Source: Propionibacteriaceae bacterium (GTDB lineage Bacteria; Actinomycetota; Actinomycetes; Propionibacteriales; Propionibacteriaceae). Taken from it: a stretch of DNA of 64,000 nucleotides. The notes under the pieces were generated by a model that saw only the letters and a program-made list of their open reading frames with translations, searched no databases and was not told the origin of the DNA. Positions 47,588 through 55,452 of this stretch are shown here, piece by piece; positions within the stretch are counted from its first letter, which is position 1; the number at the start of each line of letters is the position of its first letter. The translations under genes were made by a program, and so were the position numbers. The DNA lies in NCBI GenBank assembly GCA_031266665.1, contig JAISAO010000024.1, positions 1 to 64,000 of the forward strand, read 5' to 3'.

Positions 47588-48459
47588 GCGCGCCGAAGCT
47601 GTCCATGAACGCGACGGTCACCTGGAACGCCAACGTGGTCGATTCGATCCGCATCGCCAAAGCCGCGGGCTTCGCCGGGATTGAACTGCAAACCCCGTGG
47701 CTGGACCCTTACCTGGACGCCGGGTTCGCGCCCGAGGAACTGGTCGCCCACCTTGACGGGCTGTCCGTCAGCGGCGTCGGAGCCCTCCACGAGGCAGAAC
47801 CGGAGGCCTTCGCGGCGCAGGCCGGGCGGCTGGCCGCCCTGACCGCCGCGCTGGGCGGAAAACAGATGCAGATGTGCACCGGCCCCGTGGACGTCTCGGT
47901 GGTGAAGGACCACTGGGAGGGGTGCCTGGCCGACGGAGACCCGCGCTATCGCGGCGCGGTGGGCTGGCCTGACCGGGAGGCCCTCGAACTGACGGCCGCC
48001 AACCTCGCCACGGCCGCAGATATAGCCGCCGGCCACGGCCTGGACGTCTACCTGGAACCGCTGGGCTGGGCGCCGGTCAACTCCACGCGCCAGGCCGCGT
48101 GGATCCTCGAGACCATCAACCGGCCGAACGCCGGCCTGACCGTCGACTTGTGGCACTGCTACGTCGCGGGCGAAACGCCCGAGGATGTCGCCTCCCTGGA
48201 TCCGGCCCTGATAAAAGCGGTCCACGTCTGCGACGGCCTGCCGCTTCCCGCTCCAGACACCATCCCCGACCAAGCCGTCTACCGCAACGTCTGGACCGGC
48301 GGGGGGATCATCCCCCTCCAGGAATACGTCGACGCCGTCAAGTCCACCGGCTACAACGGCTGGTACTGCGCGGAGATCTTCTGCCCCAAGACCGCCCAAA
48401 TCGACTCGCTCCTCGTGGCCACCGCGCTGCGCGCCAACCTAGAGGTGCTGGTCTCCTGA
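47584..48459 (+). CDS. Sugar phosphate isomerase/epimerase (TIM barrel)
   Basis: The 291-residue product belongs to the AP_endonuc_2/xylose-isomerase-like family (IolE, hydroxypyruvate isomerase, epimerases). It shows RIAKAAGFAGIELQTPW near the start, VYLEPLGWAPVN with the metal-binding Glu, LTVDLWHCYVAG, IKAVHVCDGLPLP and WYCAEIF near the end, all expected metal-site strands. The substrate is unknown; next to mmsA, an inososose or keto-sugar acid is plausible. It overlaps the UPF0303 gene by ATGA. Confidence 0.82.
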   Translation: MSAPKLSMNATVTWNANVVDSIRIAKAAGFAGIELQTPWLDPYLDAGFAPEELVAHLDGLSVSGVGALHEAEPEAFAAQAGRLAALTAALGGKQMQMCTGPVDVSVVKDHWEGCLADGDPRYRGAVGWPDREALELTAANLATAADIAAGHGLDVYLEPLGWAPVNSTRQAAWILETINRPNAGLTVDLWHCYVAGETPEDVASLDPALIKAVHVCDGLPLPAPDTIPDQAVYRNVWTGGGIIPLQEYVDAVKSTGYNGWYCAEIFCPKTAQIDSLLVATALRANLEVLVS

Positions 48460-48495
48460 CCGGTCCCCGACCCAGGACAAGGAGGTCTTATCACC

Positions 48496-48603
48496 ATGAA
48501 TCGCACCCTCCGCACACTCGCACCAGGCAGAGGCCTGGCGGATCCCCGACCCGCTGCTGAATCATGGCAAGGTTGGTTTTCTTATGATTGGAGCCGCCGA
48601 TAA
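48496..48603 (+). pseudogene. Truncated start of a fourth cassette gene
   Basis: AAGGAGGT precedes an ATG at 48496, but the frame ends after 35 codons (MNRTLRTLAPGRGLADPRPA...), a few bases before the right 170-bp repeat begins at 48610. A strong ribosome-binding site on a fragment this short suggests that the operon was cut here. Confidence 0.55.
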
Positions 48604-48609
48604 CCCCGG

Positions 48610-48779
48610 TTGTGGGCGCCGCGTCGTCTCGGACTGGCCGTGGCGCCCGGTCAGGCGGCGGACAGGTGGCCGAGGGCGATGACGTTGATCTGGTCGGGCC
48701 GGGTGTAGCTCTCGTTGCCGGCGGTGAGGACGTTCAACGAGCAGAGCTGGTCGGCCCGTTGGGCGGAGACTTTGCCGGC
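48610..48779. repeat. 170-bp direct repeat, right copy
   Basis: This copy lies in the 3' end of the intact DUF4143 ATPase gene and its flank, and matches 45079-45248 in the same orientation. Confidence 0.85.
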
Positions 48780-49928
48780 CAGTCGGCGCAGGTTGGCGGC
48801 GGCGGCCTCCAGGTTGGCGGCGCCGCCGAGTTTCACCTCGAAGGCGGCCCAGCGACCGTCGCCCAGTTCCACCACGGCGTCGACCTCGAGCCCCGAGTCG
48901 TCACGATAGTGGTAGACAGCGCCGGCCAGAGCTTGGGCGTAGATCCGCAGGTCGCGGACGGCCAGGGACTCGAACAGCAGTCCGAAGGTGTTCAAGTCCT
49001 CCAGTAGCGCCTGCGGGCGGGCGCGCAGGGCCGCCGCCGCCAGCGACGGGTCGACGAAGTGCCATTTGGGGCGCACCCGCAGCCGGACCTTCGACCGGAG
49101 GTGTGGCGCCCAGGCGGGCTGCTCCTCCAGCACGAACACCCTGGTGAGGGCGTCGAGGTATTTCCGGACCGTCTGGGCCGAGACCGCCACCGCAGTCGTT
49201 CCAGTAAGCGGGATGTCGGCCTCCAAGGCGAGCCGGTTGGCGCTGGCCTCGGTGGCGGTGTGGCGGGCCAGCGCCCGCTGCAGCGCCCCCACCCGGACCG
49301 GATCGGCGCTCAGCCCGGCCCAGCGCAGATCCGCCCGGGCGATGTCGTCCAGATAGGCCGCCAGATACTCCGTCGGCGAGCGCGAGGGCTGCGCCACCAG
49401 GGCGGGCCAGCCGCCCCGCACGACCAGTTCGGCGTAGTCCTCCACGGTCGGCCCGCCCAGGCCGGCGACGACGGACCGGGCGCCCGGGCCGTCCAGCAGG
49501 GCGACGAAGCTGACTTGGCGGTTACTGTCGCCGCTCTCGTGCAAAGACATGGGACGCAGCGTCACCCGGCGGAAGCGCCCCGCCCCGCTGTGACGGGTGA
49601 TGTCGTCCGTCGGCGTGGCCGAACCGGTGAGAATGAACTGCCCGGCCAGGCCCCGGGCGTCCACCTCGTGGCGCACGGCGTTCCACAAGGTGGGGGCGAG
49701 TTGCCACTCGTCTATCAGCCGGGGGGCGGGGCCGTCCAAGAGCCGGGCGGGCGACAGCTCCGCCAGGGTCGCCAGGTTGGGTGAGGCGTCCAAACGCACC
49801 GCGCTGGCGGCCAGCTGTAGTCCGGAGGTCGTCTTGCCGACGGCGCGAGGGCCTTGGACGATGACCGCGCCGAAGGTGCCCAAGGCGTTGCGGACGAGAT
49901 CGTCCGCCAGGCGGGGTCGGTAAGACAC
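48651..49928 (-). CDS. AAA_14/DUF4143 ATPase with 23-bp repeat array
   Basis: The 425-residue product has Walker A QGPRAVGKTT (about 24-33), a Walker B variant APRLIDEWQLAP, sensor QFILTGSATP and a DUF4143 C-half with a PD-(D/E)xK-like core (SGLEVDAVVELGDG, WAAFEVKLGG, about 345-368). It is a distant paralogue of the ATPase at 19399-20688. It starts with GTG and no Shine-Dalgarno; TACTAT ends six bases before it (49940-49935), predicting a leaderless mRNA. Three 23-bp repeats lie directly upstream. Mobile or selfish behaviour is suggested by the 3' remnant copy at 45120. Confidence 0.85.
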   Translation of the reverse strand: MSYRPRLADDLVRNALGTFGAVIVQGPRAVGKTTSGLQLAASAVRLDASPNLATLAELSPARLLDGPAPRLIDEWQLAPTLWNAVRHEVDARGLAGQFILTGSATPTDDITRHSGAGRFRRVTLRPMSLHESGDSNRQVSFVALLDGPGARSVVAGLGGPTVEDYAELVVRGGWPALVAQPSRSPTEYLAAYLDDIARADLRWAGLSADPVRVGALQRALARHTATEASANRLALEADIPLTGTTAVAVSAQTVRKYLDALTRVFVLEEQPAWAPHLRSKVRLRVRPKWHFVDPSLAAAALRARPQALLEDLNTFGLLFESLAVRDLRIYAQALAGAVYHYRDDSGLEVDAVVELGDGRWAAFEVKLGGAANLEAAAANLRRLAGKVSAQRADQLCSLNVLTAGNESYTRPDQINVIALGHLSAA

Positions 49929-49929
49929 G

Positions 49930-49998
49930 AGGCTATAGTATCACGTTTGCGTCATGGGGACTATCACGTTTGCGCTCGGATAAGTATTGCGTTTGCGC
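49930..49998 (-). repeat. Three-unit 23-bp tandem array upstream of second ATPase
   Basis: Read with the gene, units at 49998-49976, 49975-49953 and 49952-49930 are exactly 23 bp and start (G/A)CGCAAACG(T/C)(G/A)ATA. The third contains the TACTAT -10 box. The core AACGtGATA resembles AACGaGATA in units of the 22-bp array at 19.3 kb. 49999-50186 shows no gene. Confidence 0.88.
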
Positions 49999-50186
49999 TA
50001 GAGGTTGACCGGGCAGGGCACGGCCTCGGGCGAGCTGTTCAGGGAAGGAAATTCCCGCCAATCCCGAAGGGGACGGCGGGGCGGAATGCGCCACTGTGTA
50101 GCGCGCCGGCAGCGCCACACGGCTTCCAGTGGCGGCGGAGAAGATCAGACGGAAGCGGCGGCGTGGTCGCCAGGGGGTGGAGGCGT

Positions 50187-50349
50187 CTAGATGGTTAATT
50201 CCAAGGGCTGGGCGATGGATTCGCGCTCAGACGGCGGGCCGGCCAGGAAGAGGAGGGAGGCGATGTGTCGCATCGCCGACCGACGACGACGCCGCCGGCG
50301 CGTCGTCTGGGCGTGAGGACGAGTCCATGGCTTGGAATTAACCATCTAG
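50187..50349. mobile_element. 163-bp MITE-like element, copy 2
   Basis: Ends CTAGATGGTTAATTCCAAG and its inverse, same length as the element at 43354-43516 but in opposite orientation, about 8 mismatches and no indels. Flanking CTAG at both ends fits a four-base target duplication. Noncoding; presumably moved by a transposase encoded elsewhere. Confidence 0.9.
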
Positions 50350-50502
50350 GGCGGCGGCCCGTGCCACGAGCGTTCTACGGCACACCGTCGCGACGCCGGA
50401 CCACGACGAGACTTGACCCGCCGGAGTCGTCCACGGCCGCGCGCGGCCTCGGCCTAGGGCTGCCGGAGAAGTGGGGCCAGGCGGCCGGGGCGGTCCAGGG
50501 CG

Positions 50503-50508
50503 TATACT
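50503..50508 (+). promoter_or_regulatory. Probable -10 box of corrinoid operon
   Basis: TATACT precedes the riboswitch by about 25 bp, giving a start near 50515. I see no convincing -35 box. Confidence 0.5.
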
Positions 50509-50529
50509 GCCCAGGCAAACCTTCATAGG

Positions 50530-50692
50530 CGAGCCTAGACAGACGGGCCTGGAAGCGGGTGGGAGTCCCGCACAAGGCCGTTGCTGTGATTCGTTGGTCC
50601 ATCGCTGGAAGCCACTGGGAGCGATCCTGGGAAGGTGGCGGTGGGGACGCCCTGGGGGCGTCGGCGATCAGTCAGAATACGGGCCCGGCTGG
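50530..50692 (+). ncRNA. Cobalamin riboswitch upstream of cbiK operon
   Basis: The aptamer shows GAAGCGGGTGGGAGTCCCGC, CAAGGCCGTTGCTGTGATTCG, GAAGCCACTGGGAGCGATCC, TGGGAAGG and the variant B12-box sequence GTCAGAATACGGGCCC. The outer stem can form from ACGGGCC (near 50543) and GGGCCC (near 50681). It lies 140 bp before cbiK and should shut off corrinoid uptake and synthesis when cobalamin is plentiful. It differs from the nrdD element, which has the AGTCCGAAGACCTGCC box. Confidence 0.88.
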
Positions 50693-50834
50693 ATATCGAC
50701 TATGAAGCTTGTTCGGCTCCGCGGACCCCGGGGGTGTGGACGAGGGTGTGCCCTGGGGGCATGCGCGGTTCATCCCCCCAGTCTTGGAGCCGATCATCGT
50801 CATTGACACGCACCGCGAGAGGACCGGCACCGTC

Positions 50835-52154
50835 ATGAAACCTCGTCTTATCCGTTTGGCCACACCCGTTGTGGCCCTGGCCCTGGCTGCGTTGGGAGGT
50901 TTGGCCGCCTGCTCGTCCGACGACGGCGACCAGACCGCCACCGAGTCGCCCACCGTCTCGGCCCCGGCCGCTGACAAAGTCTTGTTGACCGTCAGTTTCG
51001 GCACCAGCTACGACAACAACCGCGAGCTCAGCATCGGCGGCATCGAGCAAGCCTTGGCCAGCGCCTATCCCGACTATCAGGTGCGTCGCGCCTTCACCGC
51101 CCAGACCATTATCGACATCCTGGACGAGCGGGGGATCGAGGTCGACAATGTCACCGAAGCGATGGACCGCCTGGTGGCGGACGGCGTCAAGGACGTCGTC
51201 ATCCAGCCCACCATGATCATGCAGGGCTACGAGTACGACGACCTGGTGACCGAGGCCAGCGCCTACCAGGACAAGTTCGACTCCTTCGTCATCTCCTTGC
51301 CGCTGCTGAGCAGCCCGGACGACTTCCAGGCTGTGGCCAAGGCCATCACCGACCAGACGGCCGACAAGGCCTCGGCCGACACGGCCGTGGTCTTTATGGG
51401 CCACGGCACCAGCGCCGAGTCCAACGTCGACTACGCCCAGTTGCAGCAGGTCCTGACCGCCGCCGGTCACAAGGATTATTTCGTCGGCACGGTCGAGGCC
51501 ACGCCGACGGTTGAGGATGTCATCGCCGCCGCCAAGGACTCCGGCCACACCAAGGCGGTGCTGCTGCCGCTGATGGTGGTGGCGGGAGACCACGCCAACA
51601 ATGACATGGCCGGCGACGAGCCCGACTCTTGGAAGTCCCTGTTCGAGGCCGCCGGCTTCGAGGTCGAGTGTGTCCTGGAGGGCCTGGGCCAGTACCCGGC
51701 CGTCCAACAGCTCTACGTCGCCCACGCCCAGGCCGCCATCGACCAGGCCGCCGGCAAAGCCCCGGCCGGGTCGGTCACGGCCATGGCCATCACCGCCCAA
51801 CAGCTCAAGGCCGGTGTCTACCCGGTCACGGTGACGACCGACAGCTCCATGTTCAAGGTGGTCGAGGCCCAGCTGACCGTGGCCGACTCCGGCCTGACGG
51901 CTGTCATCACGCTGAGCGGCGACGGCTTCAACCGCCTCTTCCCAGGCACGGCCGACGCCGCCGCCCAGGCCGGCGACGGCTTCATCGACTTCAGCGCCGA
52001 CGACCAGGACCGTCACGTCTACACCGTCCCGGTGATGGCGCTGGACCAGCCCTTGGCGGTGGCGGCCGAGTCCGGCAAGACGGCCGACAAGTGGTACGAC
52101 CACACCTTGACCGTCGAGTCCGCCAGCCTGCCGGCCGACGCCCTGGCCGCCTGA
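50835..52154 (+). CDS. cbiK: Lipoprotein CbiK-like cobalt chelatase with C-terminal Ig-like domain
   Basis: The first 26 residues are a lipoprotein signal (LGGLAAC, Cys26). Residues about 45-310 match CbiK, the anaerobic sirohydrochlorin cobaltochelatase: VLLTVSFGTSYDNNRELSI, IQPTMIMQGYEYDDL, VVFMGHGTSAESN (His near 190) and LPLMVVAGDHANNDMAGDEP (His near 252). Residues about 315-439 add a beta-sandwich-like domain (LKAGVYPVTVTTDSSMFKV, YTVPVMALDQPLAVAAES, KWYDHTLTVES). Cobalt insertion normally occurs in the cytosol, so export is odd; exported CbiK of Desulfovibrio is a precedent and may handle heme or metal. Longer in-frame starts would run into the riboswitch. Confidence 0.88.
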   Translation: MKPRLIRLATPVVALALAALGGLAACSSDDGDQTATESPTVSAPAADKVLLTVSFGTSYDNNRELSIGGIEQALASAYPDYQVRRAFTAQTIIDILDERGIEVDNVTEAMDRLVADGVKDVVIQPTMIMQGYEYDDLVTEASAYQDKFDSFVISLPLLSSPDDFQAVAKAITDQTADKASADTAVVFMGHGTSAESNVDYAQLQQVLTAAGHKDYFVGTVEATPTVEDVIAAAKDSGHTKAVLLPLMVVAGDHANNDMAGDEPDSWKSLFEAAGFEVECVLEGLGQYPAVQQLYVAHAQAAIDQAAGKAPAGSVTAMAITAQQLKAGVYPVTVTTDSSMFKVVEAQLTVADSGLTAVITLSGDGFNRLFPGTADAAAQAGDGFIDFSADDQDRHVYTVPVMALDQPLAVAAESGKTADKWYDHTLTVESASLPADALAA

Positions 52155-52162
52155 GGGACGCC

Positions 52163-52810
52163 GTGCTCCAGACAGCGCTGCCGGCCGGCCCGTCAGGGGT
52201 CGGCCGGCGGCGGCCTGGACGGCTGGCTGCGACGGCCCGTCGGCTATCGGGACGGCCGGCCCCGGCCCGACGGCGGTCGGCCGTCCGGGGGCTGCTGCTG
52301 GCCGGGGCGGTCGGTCTGGTCGGTCTGTGGGGACTGGCCGGCTGCGCCGCGGGGCCGGCGGCGACCACGGCCGGGCAGTCGGCCACGGCTACGGGGCCGT
52401 CCCCGGCGGGGCCAGCCGCCAGCGGGCAGCCCACAGCGGCGGGCGCCGCTAGCGGCGATCAGACGACAGGCGTCGTCGGTGAGCGCCCGGCCCCCGGCCT
52501 CTACAACGTGGCGGTCAGCCTGACCGGCGGCTCGGGCCGGGCCTCGGTCCAGTCCCCGGCCCGCCTGACGGTCACGGCCGAGGCCATGACGGCCGAGATC
52601 GTCTGGAGCAGCCCCTATTACACCTACATGGAAGTGGATGGCGTCACCTACCAGCCCACCAACCAGTTGGGGGAGAACGCCAGTTTCACCATCCCGGTGG
52701 CCCTGGACCAAGACCTGGCGGTGTCGGCCGAGACCACCGCCATGAGCCAGCCCCACGTCATCGACTACCAGTTGCGCCTCGACTCGACCACCCTGGTGGC
52801 GGCCCCGTGA
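52163..52810 (+). CDS. Lipoprotein with Ig-like domain related to CbiK C-terminus
   Basis: A GTG-initiated product of 215 residues has a long Arg-rich leader, a lipobox LAGC near residue 60 and a Thr/Ala/Gly linker. A beta-rich domain follows (ERPAPGLYNVAVSLTGGSGR, SPARLTVTAEAMTAEIVWSS, TTAMSQPHVIDYQLRLD). This domain type accompanies metal or corrinoid importers in anaerobes and resembles the extra domain of the upstream CbiK-like protein. A role in presenting heme, metal or corrinoid to the transporter is inferred. It overlaps the next gene by GTGA. Confidence 0.75.
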   Translation: MLQTALPAGPSGVGRRRPGRLAATARRLSGRPAPARRRSAVRGLLLAGAVGLVGLWGLAGCAAGPAATTAGQSATATGPSPAGPAASGQPTAAGAASGDQTTGVVGERPAPGLYNVAVSLTGGSGRASVQSPARLTVTAEAMTAEIVWSSPYYTYMEVDGVTYQPTNQLGENASFTIPVALDQDLAVSAETTAMSQPHVIDYQLRLDSTTLVAAP

Positions 52811-54204
52811 GGGCGGGTTGGCGCGGTCATCCGGGCGGTGACGCCCGGACCGGTGACATGTGTGGCGGCGCCGTGAGGACGCCTCGCCCCGGCCACTTGG
52901 GCGTCGGCCTCGTGGGAACGAGACGGCCCGGACACCCGGGTGACGGTCCCGGGGGGGCGAGTCGGCCTGGCCGTCCGGGCGCCACCCTCGTGGGGGCGAG
53001 CCGACACGGCCGTCCGGGCATCGCCTCCGTGAGGGCCGGGGCGGCCCGTCGGCTGGCCCAGGTCGTGGTCCTGCTCCAGGTCTTGGTCCTGGCGGTGGTC
53101 GGCTGCGCCCCGGCCGCGCCCGCCGACCCGGGGGGCCTGGGCAACGGCTGGGCGCCAGAATCCTCCCTGGAGCTGCGCTACGCCCAGAACTTCAGCGTCG
53201 ACTATTACGCCGGCGGCCTGGCCCTGATCACCACCTCGGACCAGGACCGCTTCCTGGTGGTGCCGCCGGACCAGGAGGCGCCGACGGGACTGGCCGACGG
53301 CATCGTGGTCCTGCGCCAGCCGATCGAGCGGATCTACCTGGCCGCCACCGCCGTCATGAGCCTGTTCATCGCCCTCGACGCCCTCGACGCCATCGGCTTC
53401 TCCGCCGTCCAGGCCGACGGCTGGTACCTGCCCCAGGCCAAGGCGGCCATGGAGGCCGGCCGGATCGCCTACGGCGGCAAGTACTCCGCCCCCGACTACG
53501 AGCTGATCCTGAGCCAGACCCCGGGACTGGCCATCGAGTCGATGATGATCAGCCACTCCCCCCAGGTGAAGGAGAAGCTGGAGTCGGTCGGCATCCCGGT
53601 GTTGGTCGACCGCTCCAGCTACGAGCCCCACCCGCTGGGCCGGACGGAGTGGATCAAGCTCTACGGCGTGTTGACCGGCCAGTCCGAGCGGGCCGCCCAG
53701 GTCTTCGACCAGCAGGCGGCCTACCTCGATTCATTGGCCGGCCAGCCGGCCAGCGGCCAGACCGTGGCCTTCTTCCACATCAGCTCGGCCGGCTACGTCG
53801 TCACCCGGCGGTCGGGCGACTACGTGCCCAAGATCATCGAACTGGCCGGCGGGCGCTACATTTTCTCCAACCTGGGCGACTCGGACCAGGCCACCAGCAG
53901 CGTCAACCTGGAGATGGAGCAGTTCTACTCCCAGGCCAATCAGGCGGATCACATCATCTACAACGCCACCATCGCCGGGCAACTGTCCAGCCTGGAAGAC
54001 TTGGTGGCGCTCAACCCCCTGCTGGCCGACTTCAAGGCCGTCCAGACCGGCCAGGTCTGGGTGACCGACCAGGACTTCTACCAGGACATGACCGGCCTGG
54101 GCCAACTGATCGACGACGTCCACCAGATGCTGACCGCGGACGATCCGGCCCCGGACCAACTCCACTACCTGCATCGGCTGCGCTGGGCCGACGCCGGGCC
54201 ATGA
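52807..54204 (+). CDS. ABC transporter substrate-binding lipoprotein (BtuF/FecB type)
   Basis: The frame encodes 465 residues from a GTG that overlaps the upstream stop. About 75 low-complexity residues built from 13-residue repeats come first; then RRLAQVVVLLQVLVLAVVGC, a lipoprotein signal whose natural start would be GTG 53029. The mature part has two TroA-type lobes (IVVLRQPIERIYLAATAVMS, PDYELILSQTPGLAIESMM, ESVGIPVLVDRSSYEPHPLG, VTDQDFYQDMTGLGQLIDD). It binds a chelate such as a corrinoid or siderophore outside the membrane for the permease encoded next. Riboswitch control and cbi neighbours favour a corrinoid. Confidence 0.85.
   Translation: MRAGWRGHPGGDARTGDMCGGAVRTPRPGHLGVGLVGTRRPGHPGDGPGGASRPGRPGATLVGASRHGRPGIASVRAGAARRLAQVVVLLQVLVLAVVGCAPAAPADPGGLGNGWAPESSLELRYAQNFSVDYYAGGLALITTSDQDRFLVVPPDQEAPTGLADGIVVLRQPIERIYLAATAVMSLFIALDALDAIGFSAVQADGWYLPQAKAAMEAGRIAYGGKYSAPDYELILSQTPGLAIESMMISHSPQVKEKLESVGIPVLVDRSSYEPHPLGRTEWIKLYGVLTGQSERAAQVFDQQAAYLDSLAGQPASGQTVAFFHISSAGYVVTRRSGDYVPKIIELAGGRYIFSNLGDSDQATSSVNLEMEQFYSQANQADHIIYNATIAGQLSSLEDLVALNPLLADFKAVQTGQVWVTDQDFYQDMTGLGQLIDDVHQMLTADDPAPDQLHYLHRLRWADAGP
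52873..53028 (+). repeat. 39-bp tandem repeat, GTG-phased
   Basis: Four units begin at 52873, 52912, 52951 and 52990; GTG heads three of them (GGG in the third), and the next GTG at 53029 is the likely ancestral start. Each encodes about VGxxRPGRPGxxx. The repeat seems to have copied the start region upstream in frame. Confidence 0.8.
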
Positions 54205-55451
54205 GTGGACAGGCCGCCGGCGGCACGGGCGAGATCCCGGCCGAGGCCGTGTTCCAGGATCCCCACGTCCCGGCTGGCGGGGCGGCGGGTCGTCCGCTCG
54301 GAGCCAAGGCCGACCCCCACACCCCGGGCGGTCGTCCGGCCGAGGCTGTGTCTCATGACCCCCACGGCCCGGGCGGTCGTCCGGCCGAGGCCGTGTCCAC
54401 CAGTTCCCACGACCCCCACGGCCTGAGCCCAGTCGAGGCCGACCCCAGGCGGCGGCGTTATGTCTTCAGCTTCGTCGCGTTGGGCCTGGCCCTGCTGGTC
54501 CTGGCCGGGCTCAACATCGCCATCGGCAGCGTCACCGTGCCGCCCGAGGAGATCGTCGACTGCCTGATCCACGGCCCCACGGGCGCCGTCAACAGCCAGA
54601 TCGTCTGGCAGATCAGATTGCCCCGACTGGTGGCCGCCCTGGTCCTGGGAGGCGCCTTGGCCCTGTCCGGCTTCCTGCTGCAGACTTTCTTCAACAACCC
54701 CATCGCCGGGCCCTTCGTCTTGGGCATCTCGTCCGGGGCCAAGCTGACCGTCGCCCTGCTGATGGTCTTCGCCCTGGGGCAGGGGCGGTCGGTCGGCTCG
54801 GCCTCGATGATCACGGCCGCCTTCGTCGGCGCCCTGCTGACGATGGGGATCGTCATGGCCCTGGCCGGGCGGGTGTCGTCGCGCTCCATGTTGATCGTCG
54901 CCGGGGTCATGATCGGCTATATCTGTTCGGCGGTGACGGATTTCGTCATCACCTTCGCCGACGACGCCAGCATCGTCAACCTGCACAACTGGTCCCAGGG
55001 CAGCTTCTCCGGCACCGCCTGGTCCGACGTCAAGGTCATGACCGTGGTCGTGGTGGTGGCCTCCGGGCTGGTCTTCGCCCTGGCCAAGCCGATCGGGGCC
55101 TACCAGCTGGGCGAGTCCTACGCCCACAACATGGGTGTCAATATCCGGGCCTTCCGGCTGGCCCTGGTGCTGTTGTCGAGTTTGCTGGCGGCCTGTGTGA
55201 CGGCCTTCGCCGGCCCCATCTCCTTCGTCGGCATCGCCGTGCCCCATCTGGTCCGCTCCCTGCTGCGCAGCGCCAAGCCGCTGATCGTCATCCCGGCCTG
55301 CTTCCTGGGCGGGGCGGTCTTCTGCCTGGGCTGCGACCTGATCGCCCGCACCGCCTTCGCCCCCTCCGAGGTCAACATCAGCTCGGTGACGGCGGCCCTG
55401 GGGGCGCCCATCGTCATCTTCATCATGCTGCGCCGCCGGTCGGAGGGCTGA
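54201..55451 (+). CDS. FecCD/BtuC-type ABC permease
   Basis: The 416-residue product has a disordered N-terminal arm (1-90) with a duplicated GGRPAEAVS...HDPHG motif, then about nine or ten helices. FecCD landmarks are IRLPRLVAALVLGGALALSG, LQTFFNNPIAGPFVLGISSG, LGESYAHNMGVNIR and GPISFVGIAVPHLVR. It forms the membrane channel of the importer with the upstream binding protein and downstream ATPase. ATGA overlap with the binding-protein gene. Confidence 0.9.
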   Translation: MSGQAAGGTGEIPAEAVFQDPHVPAGGAAGRPLGAKADPHTPGGRPAEAVSHDPHGPGGRPAEAVSTSSHDPHGLSPVEADPRRRRYVFSFVALGLALLVLAGLNIAIGSVTVPPEEIVDCLIHGPTGAVNSQIVWQIRLPRLVAALVLGGALALSGFLLQTFFNNPIAGPFVLGISSGAKLTVALLMVFALGQGRSVGSASMITAAFVGALLTMGIVMALAGRVSSRSMLIVAGVMIGYICSAVTDFVITFADDASIVNLHNWSQGSFSGTAWSDVKVMTVVVVVASGLVFALAKPIGAYQLGESYAHNMGVNIRAFRLALVLLSSLLAACVTAFAGPISFVGIAVPHLVRSLLRSAKPLIVIPACFLGGAVFCLGCDLIARTAFAPSEVNISSVTAALGAPIVIFIMLRRRSEG

Positions 55452-55452
55452 G

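Noticed and set aside
50709-50834. Earlier start for the CbiK-like protein
   Set aside because: It would start just past the riboswitch and bury the lipoprotein signal, which begins at ATG 50835.
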